Assembly (NCBI GenBank): GCA_947179485.1 | Contig: OX359245.1 | Coordinates: 34,273,067 to 34,337,066, forward strand | DNA: 64,000 nucleotides | Reading direction: 5' to 3' | Source of the DNA: Allacma fusca | Lineage: Eukaryota > Arthropoda > Collembola > Symphypleona > Sminthuridae | Shown here: one piece after another, positions 1-11,100 of the stretch | Layout of the letters: every line of letters starts with the position of its first letter | How positions within the stretch are numbered: position 1 is the first letter of the stretch | Notes under the pieces: generated by a model | What the model was told of the DNA's origin: nothing | What the model saw: only the letters and a program-made list of their open reading frames with translations | Database searches by the model: none | Translations under genes and position numbers: made by a program

Positions 1-708
1 GCGGCTCATTTTACTATATAGCAAGTCGATTCATGTACTATGTTATTTCACTATATAGCCAAGCAAGTCGGTGGTATACACAGCAATACGAAAAGCACAG
101 CGGGCTGAAACTCTGTCGCAGATTAGAGCTTTTTCAGCTCGCTCCGCTCGCTGTGCTTCTCGTGTATATACCAACTCCTTGCAGCATCCTGGAAGCTCGC
201 AATATTACGCAATCTTAGGTTATCACTTAAAAGCGCTAAGCATAATTATTATAAACGTTCGATATAAATCATCAAATTTGGATTAAATTAAGACTGGTAG
301 TGAGAAAAACAACTTCAGGTTCCAGCAATGAAGAATTTGATAATATGAGCATTTTAATGACTGAACCTGGTACACATTAGTGTGGGATTCTTATTTGGAA
401 AAAGAAAATGAAAGTACTTATTGCAACAGTTTTTATATATAACGTCAGCTATATTCTCAGAATTTGCATTGCTAAAGTTATTTGCTCACTATTTTTATAA
501 TCACAAGCCTTAACATCCATACATTTGATATTTATATCCCCTGAAAATATCCTTCGGAAGTAAGGATTAATTTGTGGGCACAATGGACTTCAGTAACTAT
601 AGCAAGTGAAAAGTGTTGCGCTATTATGAATTCCTTTCATTTTTCCTATTTTAAATAATCAGTGCGGCCAGTGTCTGAGGCTTCAGTTACACGGTACAAC
701 TGAGCTAT
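1..708. repeat. R repeat, copy A1 (5' truncated by window)
   Basis: Part of a roughly 955-base repeat seen five times here. It is non-coding as far as I can tell: the short ORFs in it are conserved only because the DNA is. It contains a hairpin (73-172) and ends in the 13-base sequence ACAACTGAGCTAT, which is the LINE target site. Function unknown. Confidence 0.8.
73..172. other. Imperfect inverted repeat (hairpin) in R repeat
   Basis: Left arm begins GGTATACACAG and ends GGGCTGAAA (about 73-110). The right arm begins near TTTTCAGCTCGC and ends TATATACC (about 130-172). The arms pair imperfectly over about 38-40 bases around a roughly 20-base loop. The same structure occurs at 7384-7483, 31363-31462, 40272-40371 and 47583-47682. 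It could fold in RNA, but no function is shown. Confidence 0.55.
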
Positions 709-819
709 TCAATTCAATTTAATTCAATTCAATTTATTAAGGATTCTCTTCGGGCGGCGCCCATATCATCCGTACATTAATCAAAGATTTTAAAAATAAT
801 AAGATAAAAAAAATGTGAG
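709..819 (-). mobile_element. LINE 3' end fragment (copy A)
   Basis: These 111 bases match the 3' terminus of the full LINE (8020-8130), including the AATTG-type tail that reads as TCAATTCAATTTAATTC on the plus strand. The match stops exactly where the BEL/Pao LTR begins (820). It follows the same ACAACTGAGCTAT target sequence as the full LINE, so it is a remnant of a LINE copy cut off by the BEL element or by later recombination. Confidence 0.8.
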
Positions 820-1300
820 TGTTCCAATTGGGAACGGGTTCTATATTATAAGAAAACAGGAAAACCAAATAAACCCTTGATTCACCAAATACTAAATTCT
901 CAAGTCGCCTTGAATTTATTTAAGAGCAAAACAAATTACAAACCGATACACAAAAGGCGAGAAGGGCGAATAATCACTCAGATTTTCTTGTCCCATAATA
1001 ATCCTAGGTACAATTTTCTTAGCCAATAAATTTAGGTCGCTAGGACGCTACGAGAACATTACACATACCGATTACCAATCAATCACAATAAGCACTATCA
1101 CATGATGAACTTGATGACTCAACAATATTAACAGAATTAATAACTTACTGAGCTATATGGTAATACTAAGACAAAAAATTAGAAACTATAGTAACACAAT
1201 ACAATTCAATCACCGCTCACAATCATACGATTCAAATTCTCCACGATGTGAAGAGTCACGTCGACGTGAGTATAGGTGGCTACTTTCTACAGTTCTAACA
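820..1300 (-). repeat. BEL/Pao 3' LTR, copy A
   Basis: 481-base LTR at the 3' end of the minus-strand element. It is identical to 6538-7018 except at two adjacent bases. Its short ORFs are incidental. Confidence 0.9.
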
Positions 1301-1378
1301 TACTCCCACCATTTGATTTTAATTATTACAAATCAAATATTATAATTAATTACAAATATATTAATGACACTAAACGAA

Positions 1379-4300
1379 TCAATGACTTCTTTCTTCCACT
1401 GGAACCTCCAAAGGAAATAGTCGTTGCACCGGACGGATTATTTCTCCCGATGCCGTTCTAAGCCTGACAACTCGAACTATTCCGTCTTTACCAGGAAACA
1501 GTTCGATTACTCGTGCCAAGGGCCAGTTGATTCGCTTCTTATTGTCTTGCTCCAACAAAACAATGTCGCCAATCTTCATAGATCCACGGAATCTTTTCGC
1601 TTCGAAGCGATGCACCAAAGTACTTAAGTACTCTGACCGAAATCTACCTCTGAAATGGTCCCGCAATCTTGATTGATACTTCAGTCTTCTGTTCAGCGAC
1701 TTCGAATCCACCTCGTCCAACTCGGGAAGACCTGATTCACGGACCTCACGAAGTAGCATCGCTGGAGTTAAGGGAATCAAATCATCACTGTCTTCGGATA
1801 CATAGATCAAAGGTCTAGAATTAAGAACAGATTCACAATCACAAAGAACAGTTAGCAATTCTTCATAGTTGAGACACGCCCGCCCCAACACTCGCTTCAA
1901 AATGTTTTTGATGAGCCCGATCAGACGCTCCCACCATCCACCCCACCACGGAGCACTTGGAGGATTAAATCTCCAATCGATTAGATGAATGGAGTGGCTC
2001 TTCCCCAAACTTGATTCACAGACTTTCTCCCAATCCACAGTCTTAAACAGGTTCTTCGATCCTTGGAAACCGAGACCATTATCTGTATAGATTATCTTCG
2101 GTCGTCCCCTCCTTGCTACAAAACGTCTAAGAGACTGGAGAAACGACTCCGTGGAAAGAGACTGAACAAGTTCGAGATGAAGAGCACGATAGACAGCACA
2201 AGTAAACACCACAATCCAAGACTTCTCACCCTTCCGCAAGTAAAGTGGGCCAGCCATGTCGATCCCGGTAACTTCGAACGCAGCAGCAGAACGAATCCTT
2301 TCGACAGGAAGAGGAGCTGGGGCGGTCTTGATCTTAGTGCAATCAAATCTTCGACACTTCGTACAGTTAACTACAACCTTACGAATGGTTCTTCTAGCTT
2401 GAGGAATCCAGAATCTTTCCCTCAGGTTGCTTATCACCATTTGAACTCCAGCATGCGATAATTCTTCGTGTACTTTCTTAATCAACAATACAACAGCTGG
2501 ATGATCCCCAGGTAACAACACGGGGAGCCTAAAGTTCTTTTTATCCCGTCGTCGTAACAACTTCGTGACGACACGATATAGTCCATCATCAAATAACTGT
2601 ACATTTAGCTGCTTGAATATTTGTGATTTGTCACAATACGTTTCTGCTTGAATCAACTTAAACAAGCTCATCTCAGCAGTACGCAGTTCTTTATCATTCA
2701 AATGTTTCAATAAATTATTTCCATGTCTACAGTTAGCAACAAATCTAAGAACCCAAGCAATTCTTCTTACAACCTTCCAGTAGCTTGTCAGTCCACTGTA
2801 ATACCAGTCAGCTGGTCCAGTCGACTGGACAGTATTTGTCACCACTGACTTCATTACCTCGCTTCTGATGATTTCTTCATCTGGGACTGGATCAGAATTT
2901 GGCCACGTATCTGGATCTAATTTAAGCCAGTTTGGACCACACCACCAACTACTTCGAAGTAGACGAGAAGATGAGCATCCTCTGGAAGGAAGGTCAGCTG
3001 GGTTCATTTCACCTGGAACGTGATTCCACGATGAGGGAATTGTCAACTCTCTGATCTCCTTCACACGATTCTTCACAAAAACTCCCCACTGGTTCTGCTT
3101 TTTGATCCAACAAAGGGCATTACTTGAGTCTGACCAGTAAGTAAAAGGAATGTCCGAACAATTTATTGCAGTCTTAACAGATTCAGCTAGTCTGGCACCA
3201 ATACAACAAGCCATCAACTCTAATCTAGGAATGGTAATTTTCTTCATTGGAGCCACACGCACCTTAGCAGATACCAACTGTACTGACACCGTATTCATCG
3301 TGTGGACACGAAGGAAAACCACTGCAGCGTAAGCATAGGAACTTGCATCCACAAATACATGAAATGAGAGTTTACAATCAGAAACAGTACCGACTAACCA
3401 CCTTGGTATCTTGATTTTCTTCAACTCCGCAACCTGTTCTGACCATCGATGAAACTCATTAGTGATCTCTTCAGGTAGCTCGTCGTCCCATCCCAACTTG
3501 AGTGACCAAGATTTTTGAAGTAGTAACTTCGGAACTACAGTGACTGGGCACGTGAAACCAATGGGATCGAAGACACGGTGAGCGCACGACAAAATTACTC
3601 TTTTCGTCACCTTTGTGCCGACGCAAACTACATTGTCCACAGCAACAGTAAGAGTATCAGCCACAGTACACCAAGACAACCCCAACACCGATACATCGGA
3701 ATTAGTAGTGGAGTTTGCTAAATCGTCTTGGTTCCACCTCCAATCTCTAAGGTTAAAATGTCCTTTCGAAAGGAGTCTCACAGATTCACAAATGAATGCA
3801 TTTAGTTCATCTTTATTATTCACGCTGGTCACACAGTTGTCAACATAAAGAGAGTCTAAGAGTTTGTTAGCAATAGTTTTTTCATTTTCACTAACCTCAC
3901 GTAAGTGTTTGTTCAGTGTAGCTGCCAGAAGAAACGGACTTGAAGACACGCCAAATACAACTCGACGATGACGATACTTTCTTATCCTCTCAAAGCCAGG
4001 CTCCCACCATAGGAATCTGAGAAAATTCCTGTCGACAGGAGCAACGGATAGCTGCAAGAACGCCTTTTCAATATCTGAAATAACCCCAAATCTTCTTAAC
4101 CTGAACCTCAAAAAAATGGTAGGGATTAACTCCAACATATTTACACCCTTCTCCAGGCAGTCATTTAGGGAAGGCTTGTTCTTCAACTTGGCCGAAGCAT
4201 CAAACACAGGGCGGATCTTCGTGGTTGCACTACTCTCCTTGATGACGGGTCGGTGAGGCAGGTAGTGCCCAAAATCATCCAATTCTTTGGTCGGCACTTC

Positions 4301-6481
4301 CTCAATAATTCCTCTTTCTACCCAGTCCATAAACACGTCTTGATAGGCTTCCAACTTCCCCATGCCTTTTAACTTCTTTGTTGTAGAATACAACCGTCGT
4401 GTAGCTAGTTCTTCGTTAGACGGAAGATCAACTTGATCGGTGAGCCAAGGAAGACCAACAACATACCTTCCATCCTTTTCTCTTCGAAGAGAATCTTCAA
4501 ATCTCTTCAGGATGAATTCTTGCTCTTCACCTTTGGTTTTCACTTCACATGGATCAGTAATCCCAAGAACATCCAGCTTCCACATATTCAACACGGTAGT
4601 ATCTAAATTACAAAGTGAGGAAACTAAGATAGTCGACGTCTTCTCTCGTGTCGACACGAACTGTTCCCCCATTATAACCCAACCCAGCTTTGTCTCAAAA
4701 GCGACCGGACCCGACTTCGTTGCATGGAGTTTTCCAGTAAACAACTTGCCCACAACATCCGCGCCCAATAACAGCTGGATCTTGGTGTCCTTGGATTCGG
4801 CATCTAATATCCGAATACCTTTCTGATTCAATTCTTGAACAACCCTTGTGTTCGAAAGTTTCGGAATCTTACCGCAAATTTCTTGATGATCCAAGGCACT
4901 AATCTCGCAAGAAAAAGAATCATCTTTACTTACTAGTTCAAAATTGTAAAGTGAATGTTCGATAGGTCCCGTTTCCGACCCTCCAAATAAAGAATGATTC
5001 AATTCCAGACGACTGGAAGACTTCAGACCCAATTCCTTTGCCAGCTCAGACAGTATATGGGACCGTTGAGAACCTTGATCGATCAATGCACGAATCAACC
5101 TCTCCTTTGTCCCAATTCTGACCTTAATAATCAATGTCTGCAAAAGAACCTCAGGATCACAGGAAGCACTCATACTGACTTCACTCTTGTTCTCAGAACT
5201 AGCTGTATCTTCTTTGGACTTCAAAAGTTCAGGACACATGATCACAAAATGCTTCTTCGAACATATCTGACACCGATGTTTCGACTTACAATTTGCTGAT
5301 GTATGACCTGATTTTAAGCAAACGAAGCAGAGTTTTTTCTCTTTGATTACCTTATTCTTGTCGTCAAGAGTCATCTTGGCTGCCTTGAAACATTCTTGAC
5401 TGGAATGACCTTTATCACAGAAACCGCATTTCTTGACTTCAGGCTTCATGCTCCCAGTAAATAAACCTGCAGCAGTAGGAGTTTCTTCTTGACTTTGTTT
5501 TTTCGACTTCGGCTTGTTTGTCTTCGGTTCTTCTAAACCAAGACCAACCTTAGCCATTGAAATTCGTGTTTCACCATCAACTTCACTCTTCAGGAACTTC
5601 ATGAGACCCTCTAAGCGACCTTCATTATTCGCATCGATGCGACGATTGCGCTCCCACGTACGGAGTACTTCCTCCGGAAGGCACGACTCGACCAACGGAT
5701 ACAACATAGCTGCATACTTGTCTGGAGTTACTCCAAGGGATTCTAACGCACGAAGCTGAGTCTCCAACTTGTCATAAAGGGAAGAGATGGATATTACATC
5801 ACTTGAATTCTGAGCGGTTTTAAGCACTAACCTTAAGAGTTCACGAACGTAAACTTCCAGTAGAATGTCGTCACGACCAAAACGCTCCTTGAGGTAATCA
5901 ATTACTTTCGGGTAATTACTACCGCTCAACGGGAAACTGTCGACGACTTCTCTAGCCTTAGAACCTTCTCTCATAGATTGGATGAGGTATTGAAACTTGT
6001 CCTCCGGAGCCATCTTGACATCAGAGTGAATCTTCTTAAACTGACTCCAGAACCCCAACCACTCCTTGGCGTCTCCAGAAAACTTCGTTAGTTCAAGCTT
6101 GGGTAGGCGCAATTGAATAGAACTGGCACTTTCACGTACAGTCTGGTACACACTACCACTACTCGCGTCGACGCGATCCACATCGTGTCGAAAGCAGTTC
6201 TTGTAGCGAACTTCAAGTTCCAGAAAACGATCCTGATAATCCGATTGGACTTCATATTCTTGACTAGCTTCTTCATCGGTTAAATCATCTGCTTCCAACA
6301 TGACTCCTTGAATTCTAGCATCAAAATCCAAGAGTCTGGATCGATGATTTTCCAGTTTGGCTAGGATCTGTTGGAGAAGGATTAAGTCGGGAGCTTCCTT
6401 CCCTAATTCTTCCTCCAATTCTTGCGATGCCCGAGTAAAAGCTGCTCGAACGGGTGCACGAGTTTTCCGTAGGTTTTCCAT
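1379..6481 (-). CDS. gag-pol: BEL/Pao Gag-Pol polyprotein, copy A
   Basis: Uninterrupted frame of 1735 codons from 6586. I place the start at codon 36 (6481), where the sequence resembles BEL Gag N-termini and lies outside the LTR. Residues below are numbered from 6586. Gag region about 36-380; three CCHC-like knuckles at about 387-399, 420-433 and 439-451; retropepsin-like site D503-Q-G-S; reverse transcriptase about 730-960 with D838 and YVDN (914-917); RNase H about 1075-1160 with D1080, E1123 and D1152; integrase with H1373, H1378, C1408, C1411 and D1443, D1502, E1553; C-terminal DUF5641-type segment. The second Asp of the usual YxDD is Asn. No env follows. It supplies all enzymes for reverse transcription and integration. 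Confidence 0.9.
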   Translation of the reverse strand: MENLRKTRAPVRAAFTRASQELEEELGKEAPDLILLQQILAKLENHRSRLLDFDARIQGVMLEADDLTDEEASQEYEVQSDYQDRFLELEVRYKNCFRHDVDRVDASSGSVYQTVRESASSIQLRLPKLELTKFSGDAKEWLGFWSQFKKIHSDVKMAPEDKFQYLIQSMREGSKAREVVDSFPLSGSNYPKVIDYLKERFGRDDILLEVYVRELLRLVLKTAQNSSDVISISSLYDKLETQLRALESLGVTPDKYAAMLYPLVESCLPEEVLRTWERNRRIDANNEGRLEGLMKFLKSEVDGETRISMAKVGLGLEEPKTNKPKSKKQSQEETPTAAGLFTGSMKPEVKKCGFCDKGHSSQECFKAAKMTLDDKNKVIKEKKLCFVCLKSGHTSANCKSKHRCQICSKKHFVIMCPELLKSKEDTASSENKSEVSMSASCDPEVLLQTLIIKVRIGTKERLIRALIDQGSQRSHILSELAKELGLKSSSRLELNHSLFGGSETGPIEHSLYNFELVSKDDSFSCEISALDHQEICGKIPKLSNTRVVQELNQKGIRILDAESKDTKIQLLLGADVVGKLFTGKLHATKSGPVAFETKLGWVIMGEQFVSTREKTSTILVSSLCNLDTTVLNMWKLDVLGITDPCEVKTKGEEQEFILKRFEDSLRREKDGRYVVGLPWLTDQVDLPSNEELATRRLYSTTKKLKGMGKLEAYQDVFMDWVERGIIEEVPTKELDDFGHYLPHRPVIKESSATTKIRPVFDASAKLKNKPSLNDCLEKGVNMLELIPTIFLRFRLRRFGVISDIEKAFLQLSVAPVDRNFLRFLWWEPGFERIRKYRHRRVVFGVSSSPFLLAATLNKHLREVSENEKTIANKLLDSLYVDNCVTSVNNKDELNAFICESVRLLSKGHFNLRDWRWNQDDLANSTTNSDVSVLGLSWCTVADTLTVAVDNVVCVGTKVTKRVILSCAHRVFDPIGFTCPVTVVPKLLLQKSWSLKLGWDDELPEEITNEFHRWSEQVAELKKIKIPRWLVGTVSDCKLSFHVFVDASSYAYAAVVFLRVHTMNTVSVQLVSAKVRVAPMKKITIPRLELMACCIGARLAESVKTAINCSDIPFTYWSDSSNALCWIKKQNQWGVFVKNRVKEIRELTIPSSWNHVPGEMNPADLPSRGCSSSRLLRSSWWCGPNWLKLDPDTWPNSDPVPDEEIIRSEVMKSVVTNTVQSTGPADWYYSGLTSYWKVVRRIAWVLRFVANCRHGNNLLKHLNDKELRTAEMSLFKLIQAETYCDKSQIFKQLNVQLFDDGLYRVVTKLLRRRDKKNFRLPVLLPGDHPAVVLLIKKVHEELSHAGVQMVISNLRERFWIPQARRTIRKVVVNCTKCRRFDCTKIKTAPAPLPVERIRSAAAFEVTGIDMAGPLYLRKGEKSWIVVFTCAVYRALHLELVQSLSTESFLQSLRRFVARRGRPKIIYTDNGLGFQGSKNLFKTVDWEKVCESSLGKSHSIHLIDWRFNPPSAPWWGGWWERLIGLIKNILKRVLGRACLNYEELLTVLCDCESVLNSRPLIYVSEDSDDLIPLTPAMLLREVRESGLPELDEVDSKSLNRRLKYQSRLRDHFRGRFRSEYLSTLVHRFEAKRFRGSMKIGDIVLLEQDNKKRINWPLARVIELFPGKDGIVRVVRLRTASGEIIRPVQRLFPLEVPVEERSH

Positions 6482-6514
6482 GATTTTCAAACAAAAAGTG
6501 TTCAAATTAACACT

Positions 6515-6532
6515 ATCCTGCAGGCTGCGCCA
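6515..6532 (-). promoter_or_regulatory. BEL/Pao primer-binding-site candidate
   Basis: On the minus strand, TGGCGCAGCC follows a few bases after the 5' LTR end. TGG pairs with a tRNA 3' CCA end, and GGCGCAG resembles the site complementary to serine-type tRNAs used by several insect LTR elements. The tRNA assignment is an inference. The same site is at 46714-46731 in copy C. Confidence 0.5.
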
Positions 6533-6537
6533 ATAAA

Positions 6538-7018
6538 TGTTCCAATTGGGAACGGGTTCTATATTATAAGAAAACAGGAAAACCAAATAAACCCTTGATT
6601 CACCAAATACTAAATTCTCAAGTCGCCTTGAATTTATTTAAGAGCAAAACAAATTACAAACCGATACACAAAAGGCGAGAAGGGCGAATAATCACTCAGA
6701 TTTTCTTGTCCCATAATAATCCTAGGTACAATTTTCTTAGCCAATAAATTTAGGTCGCTAGGACGCTACGAGAACATTACACATACCGATTACCAATCAA
6801 TCACAATAAGCACTATCACATGATGAACTTGATGACTCAACAATATTAACAGAATTAATAACTTACTGAGCTATATGGTAATACTAAGACAAAAAATTAG
6901 AAACTATAGTAACACAATACAATTCAATCACCGCTCACAATCATACGATTCAAATTCTCCACGATGTGAAGAGTCACGTCGACGTGAGTATAGGTGGCTA
7001 CACTCTACAGTTCTAACA
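6538..7018 (-). repeat. BEL/Pao 5' LTR, copy A
   Basis: 481-base LTR at the 5' end of the minus-strand element. Its first terminal bases on the minus strand are TGTTAGAAC. The gag-pol frame is open into the edge of this LTR, but the likely start codon lies outside it. Confidence 0.9.
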
Positions 7019-7064
7019 TATGGTTAGAACGTTGACCTGCATAGCTCCATAGACAGACATAGGT
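7019..7064. other. 46-base spacer between BEL/Pao and R repeat
   Basis: Unplaced sequence beginning TATGGTTAG, found only here and at 47218-47263 (one difference). It is neither LINE nor R sequence, so the right flank of BEL does not match its left flank. Confidence 0.6.
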
Positions 7065-8019
7065 TGGTAAATCAACAGGCTAGCTGTACCACTGCAAGTA
7101 ATTCGTAATGTTTGCACAAAATATTTTAATTATATTGGAACTGTGGCCAATTGATTGAAATCCGAATTATACGAGGCAAATACTCTTGGCTACGGATCCA
7201 ATTTATTTTTGCAAAATATTTGGGTGGTTTAATAAATCCTATATTATTTTTGACCACTTCCTGTCCGTTGTTTTAAACTTTCGCGGCATTGGCTTGACAA
7301 TTGAAACCTTCGCGGCTCATTTTACTATATAGCTAGTCGATTCATGTACTATGTTATTTCACTATATAGCCAAGCAAGTCGGTGGTATACACAGCAATAC
7401 GAAAAGCAAAGCGGGCTGAAACTCTGTCGCAGATTAGAGCTTTTTCAGCTCGCTCCGCTCGCTGTGCTTCTCGTGTATATACCAACTCCTTGCAGCATCC
7501 TGGAAGCTCGCAATATTACGCAATCTTAGGTTATCACTTAAAAGCGCTAAGCATAATTATTATAAACGTTCGATATAAATCATCAAATTTGGATTAAATT
7601 AAGACTGGTAGTGAGAAAAACAACTTCAGGTTCCAGCAATGAAGAATTTGATAATATGAGCATTTTAATGACTGAACCTGGTACACATTAGTGTGGGATT
7701 CTTATTTGGAAAAAGAAAATGAAAGTACTTATTGCAACAGTTTTTATATATAACGTCAGCTATATTCTCAGAATTTGCATTGCTAAAGTTATTTGCTCAC
7801 TATTTTTATAATCACAAGCCTTAACATCCATACATTTGATATTTATATCCCCTGAAAATATCCTTCGGAAGTAAGGATTAATTTGTGGGCACAATGGACT
7901 TCAGTAACTATAGCAAGTGAAAAGTGTTGCGCTATTATGAATTCCTTTCATTTTTCCTATTTTAAATAATCAGTGCGGCCAGTGTCTGAGGCTTCAGTTA
8001 CACGGTACAACTGAGCTAT
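7065..8019. repeat. R repeat, copy A2
   Basis: Second R copy in unit A, offset 7311 from the first. It lies between the BEL/Pao element with its 46-base spacer and the full LINE. It ends in the LINE target-site duplication (8007-8019). Confidence 0.85.
8007..8019. repeat. LINE target-site duplication, left (copy A)
   Basis: ACAACTGAGCTAT, repeated exactly at 12979-12991 and present once, with one change, in the empty unit B site. In unit C the pair is 48206-48218 and 53178-53190. Confidence 0.9.
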
Positions 8020-8145
8020 TCAATTCAATTTAATTCAATTCAATTTATTAAGGATTCTCTTCGGGCGGCGCCCATATCATCCGTACATTAATCAAAGATT
8101 TTAAAAATAATAAGATAAAGTAAATGTGAGTATACTACGAAGAAT

Positions 8146-8161
8146 GCCAACCTTGGTTGGC
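8146..8161. other. Perfect inverted repeat in LINE 3' UTR
   Basis: GCCAACCTTGGTTGGC, 7-base arms, 12 bases past the ORF2 stop on the minus strand. 3' stem-loops are recognised by the RT in some CR1/L2-type LINEs; that role here is inference. The same site is at 48345-48360. Confidence 0.5.
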
Positions 8162-8172
8162 TTGTTTTGAGG

Positions 8173-11100
8173 TTAAAGACAGTTAAGAAAATTATTTCTT
8201 AAGCAGCAACTATGAATAAACTTAAACACATCGAAGATGAACTCCTTAGGAGGGTCCTTAAAGAGAGCGAGTGGTGAGCTTTCAGATTTGTAATTAATTA
8301 CATTATATTTACCTAGATACATTTGCCTTTCTTGGCCGTATATACTGCACCTGGTTATAATATGGAGTATATCATTTTGTTCTTGGAGGTTACACTCTAC
8401 GCAAAGGTCGGGGTGTGTTATTTTAAGTTTAACTCTGGAAGCATACAGGGTGGAGGAATTGAGCCTAATATTCGCAATTAGTCTTATATATTTAAGAGGA
8501 ATATTGTGTAGTAGGTACCCAGATGTGGAAAAAAAGGTTTTAATTTGCCTATAAAGAGGGAGTGAGGATGAGGAGGTAATACGATCTAGGTCCTCCTGTA
8601 TAAAAGATTCATGAATCCTTGAGCTGAGGTATGGGAAGAAGCCTTCAAGGTATTCAGCGGACTGGAACTCCCACACCGCCGCGCACCCATGTCTGTACAG
8701 AACGCTGCGGATAAATACTGGCCATACCATTTTATTTCCCTGGAGGGTGTCCCTGCGGCTAAGAAGGCGTAAGCGTTCGTAGCAGATTTTAGGCAGTCTT
8801 GTTTGGGGCATTAGTTGTAATTTGAACCAAAATCTAAGGGCCCATATGATCACCCTGTAAAAGACCTTGACGCTGCCTGTTTCTATTCTAAGAGCGTAAG
8901 ATGGAGTGCTTTGAGGCAACCAGAGCAAATTTCTTAAAAACTGATTTTGTACTATCTCCAATTCAGAGGCTACATTTAGCGCCCAGATCTCTGATGCATA
9001 CGTCATTGTCGGAATGACTATTGAATTTAAGAGTTTTATTCTGGATTCCCACGAGTCTGTTCTAGATGCACTAAGGGTTTTTAACACTGGACCTACTGTA
9101 GCTAGGGACTTGCGCTTCATTTCCTTTGCCGCTGAGCGGAAGGCCCCAAAAGCAGTAAATTTTGCTCCCAGATAAATGTATTCTGCGACAACTTCAATAA
9201 GGTTTCCTTTTAGGTTCCATTTCGATTGTTGGAGCAATTTACCTCCATTACGAAAAATAATAATCTTAGTTTTGGATAAGTTGATTGATAGGTAATTCAT
9301 ATCACAGTAATTATCCAGTGCATCTATTTTTGATTGGAGGCTCAGCCTTGAGTCCGCAAGAGTGACATTGTCGTCGGCCAGGAGGAGATGGTTGACCGAG
9401 TTTGAGTCACCTAGCCCCACTGCTGAGGCACCCTTCAGAACCAAGAATCTATCCAGATCCGAGATGTATAAGGCGAAGAGCAGGGGCTGAGAATGTCTCC
9501 TTGCAGGACGCCCTGGGAAACATCGAAGGCTTGGGTATGGGTGTTGCCTACCCTGATCATTATGCCTGCGTTTTCATAGAGACACTTAATTACACCAATA
9601 AATTTACTACTGACCCCCAGACTATCAAGCTTCATCCATAGCAGGGAGTGGTTAAGGGAATCGAAAGCTCTGGCCAGGTCAACAAATAACGCAAATAATT
9701 TGCCCCCAGGCATTCTTAGCCTTATCTGGATAATGGTTAGTAGGGTAAAAATTTGGTCGGCACAACTCCGGTGTTTTCTAAACCCTGCCTGCGTTTTCGG
9801 CAAGATATTGTTAAGTTCGGACCAAGCATACAGCCTGTTGTAAAGTATCCTGGTGAATACTTTCGTAATCGTATTGATAAGGGCGATTCCTCGGTAATTA
9901 CTTGGTAGATGTTTATCGCCCTTCTTGTGTAACATAAAGATTTTCGTGGGGTAGTGCCGTGAGTTAGAATTGTGTTGAAAGGGGTTAAGAGCTTGTGTGT
10001 TAGCTCAGGGGTGGAATGTTTCCAGAATTCGTTTGGAATGTTGTCTAAGCCTGGGGACTTATTATTTTTCAGGGCCGTAAGGGCTTCTTGTAGTTCCTCC
10101 AGAGTAATATTCGAGTCTAGCGTATCATTTTGCCTGAAAAATATTTGCTGTGGGCATTCAATCGGCGGTTTTGGGGGCATTACTTCTGAGTAAAATATCT
10201 GCCATTCGTTCAGTGAGATTGGGCTATAATTACTTGGGCGGGATTTAAGTGAGTTAAATGTTTTCCAAAATACCGATATTGACTTTGTATTCCGCATCCT
10301 AATTTTTATACGCTCTGCATGGTCTTTTTTCTTTGATTTGAGTAAACATTCATAGAGTTTTCTCGCCTCGTGGTACTCCCTTAATAGGACCACAGAATAA
10401 AGGCCTTGTCTTAGGGATTTTAATTTCTTGGTGACACCTCGGTGCAATTTTCGGCATTCTTGGTCATACCATGGTTTGTCCCTACCCTGATTACCACCCA
10501 TCAAGATTCTACGTTGCATTCCGCAGCTCTGTGCCGTCATCACTACAGCCTCAATTATGGCACTGTTAAACGTGTCAGGGTCCTCCCCATCGGAGATAGT
10601 ACATAAGTTTTCATTCAGCATGACCCTATATTCTTCTGAGAGGCCTTGCCACCTAATTACCTTCTTTAAACAAACCGAGATTGACATAACTAGGTGCCCT
10701 GATTTAATCAAGTCTAAACATATAGGTGAGTGTGGAGATAGACAAATATTTAGGGTTTTTAGATCGTGTATTATCGGAAGACAGACGGAGTTTGCCCAGC
10801 ATAAATCAATTACGCTGTTCCCGAAGGGGGATGAGAACGTAAACTCTGCTGGGTTATCGCTCGGGCAGCGACCATTTAGTAGAATAAAATTTCTGTCGGA
10901 TAAGTAATTAAACAAAGTGGCCCCCCTATTGTTTACGATGCCGTCCAAACTCCGTCTTTCCTTCTGTATACTTGGGTGTGAGTGATCCGGGAAAAAATTA
11001 CGTCCCCCAACTCTTGCGTTTGAGTCTCCAAAAACAATTATATTTTCCCCTGGGAATTCCATTGCAATATCGTCCACTATATCTGTTAATTTCAGAATAA

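Larger units (their letters stand above)
820..7018 (-). mobile_element. BEL/Pao LTR retrotransposon, copy A
   Basis: A 6.2 kb LTR element on the minus strand. Both LTRs are 481 bases (820-1300 and 6538-7018) and begin and end with TGTT...AACA. As read, they differ at two adjacent positions near 1285. One long gag-pol ORF fills the interior. A PBS-like TGGCGCAG lies a few bases inside the 5' LTR, and a purine-rich stretch flanks the 3' LTR (1301-1315 on the plus strand). No target-site duplication is visible: the left neighbour is a cut LINE end and the right neighbour a 46-base spacer. Confidence 0.92.

Noticed and set aside
33..286. Two overlapping short ORFs (61 and 71 codons) repeated five times in the R repeat
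   Set aside because: They are preserved because the whole repeat is. They overlap the hairpin in two frames, have no domain, and substitutions do not favour synonymous sites.
2063..2461. 132-codon plus-strand ORF inside BEL/Pao
   Set aside because: Antisense shadow of the Gag-Pol frame; no recognisable protein.
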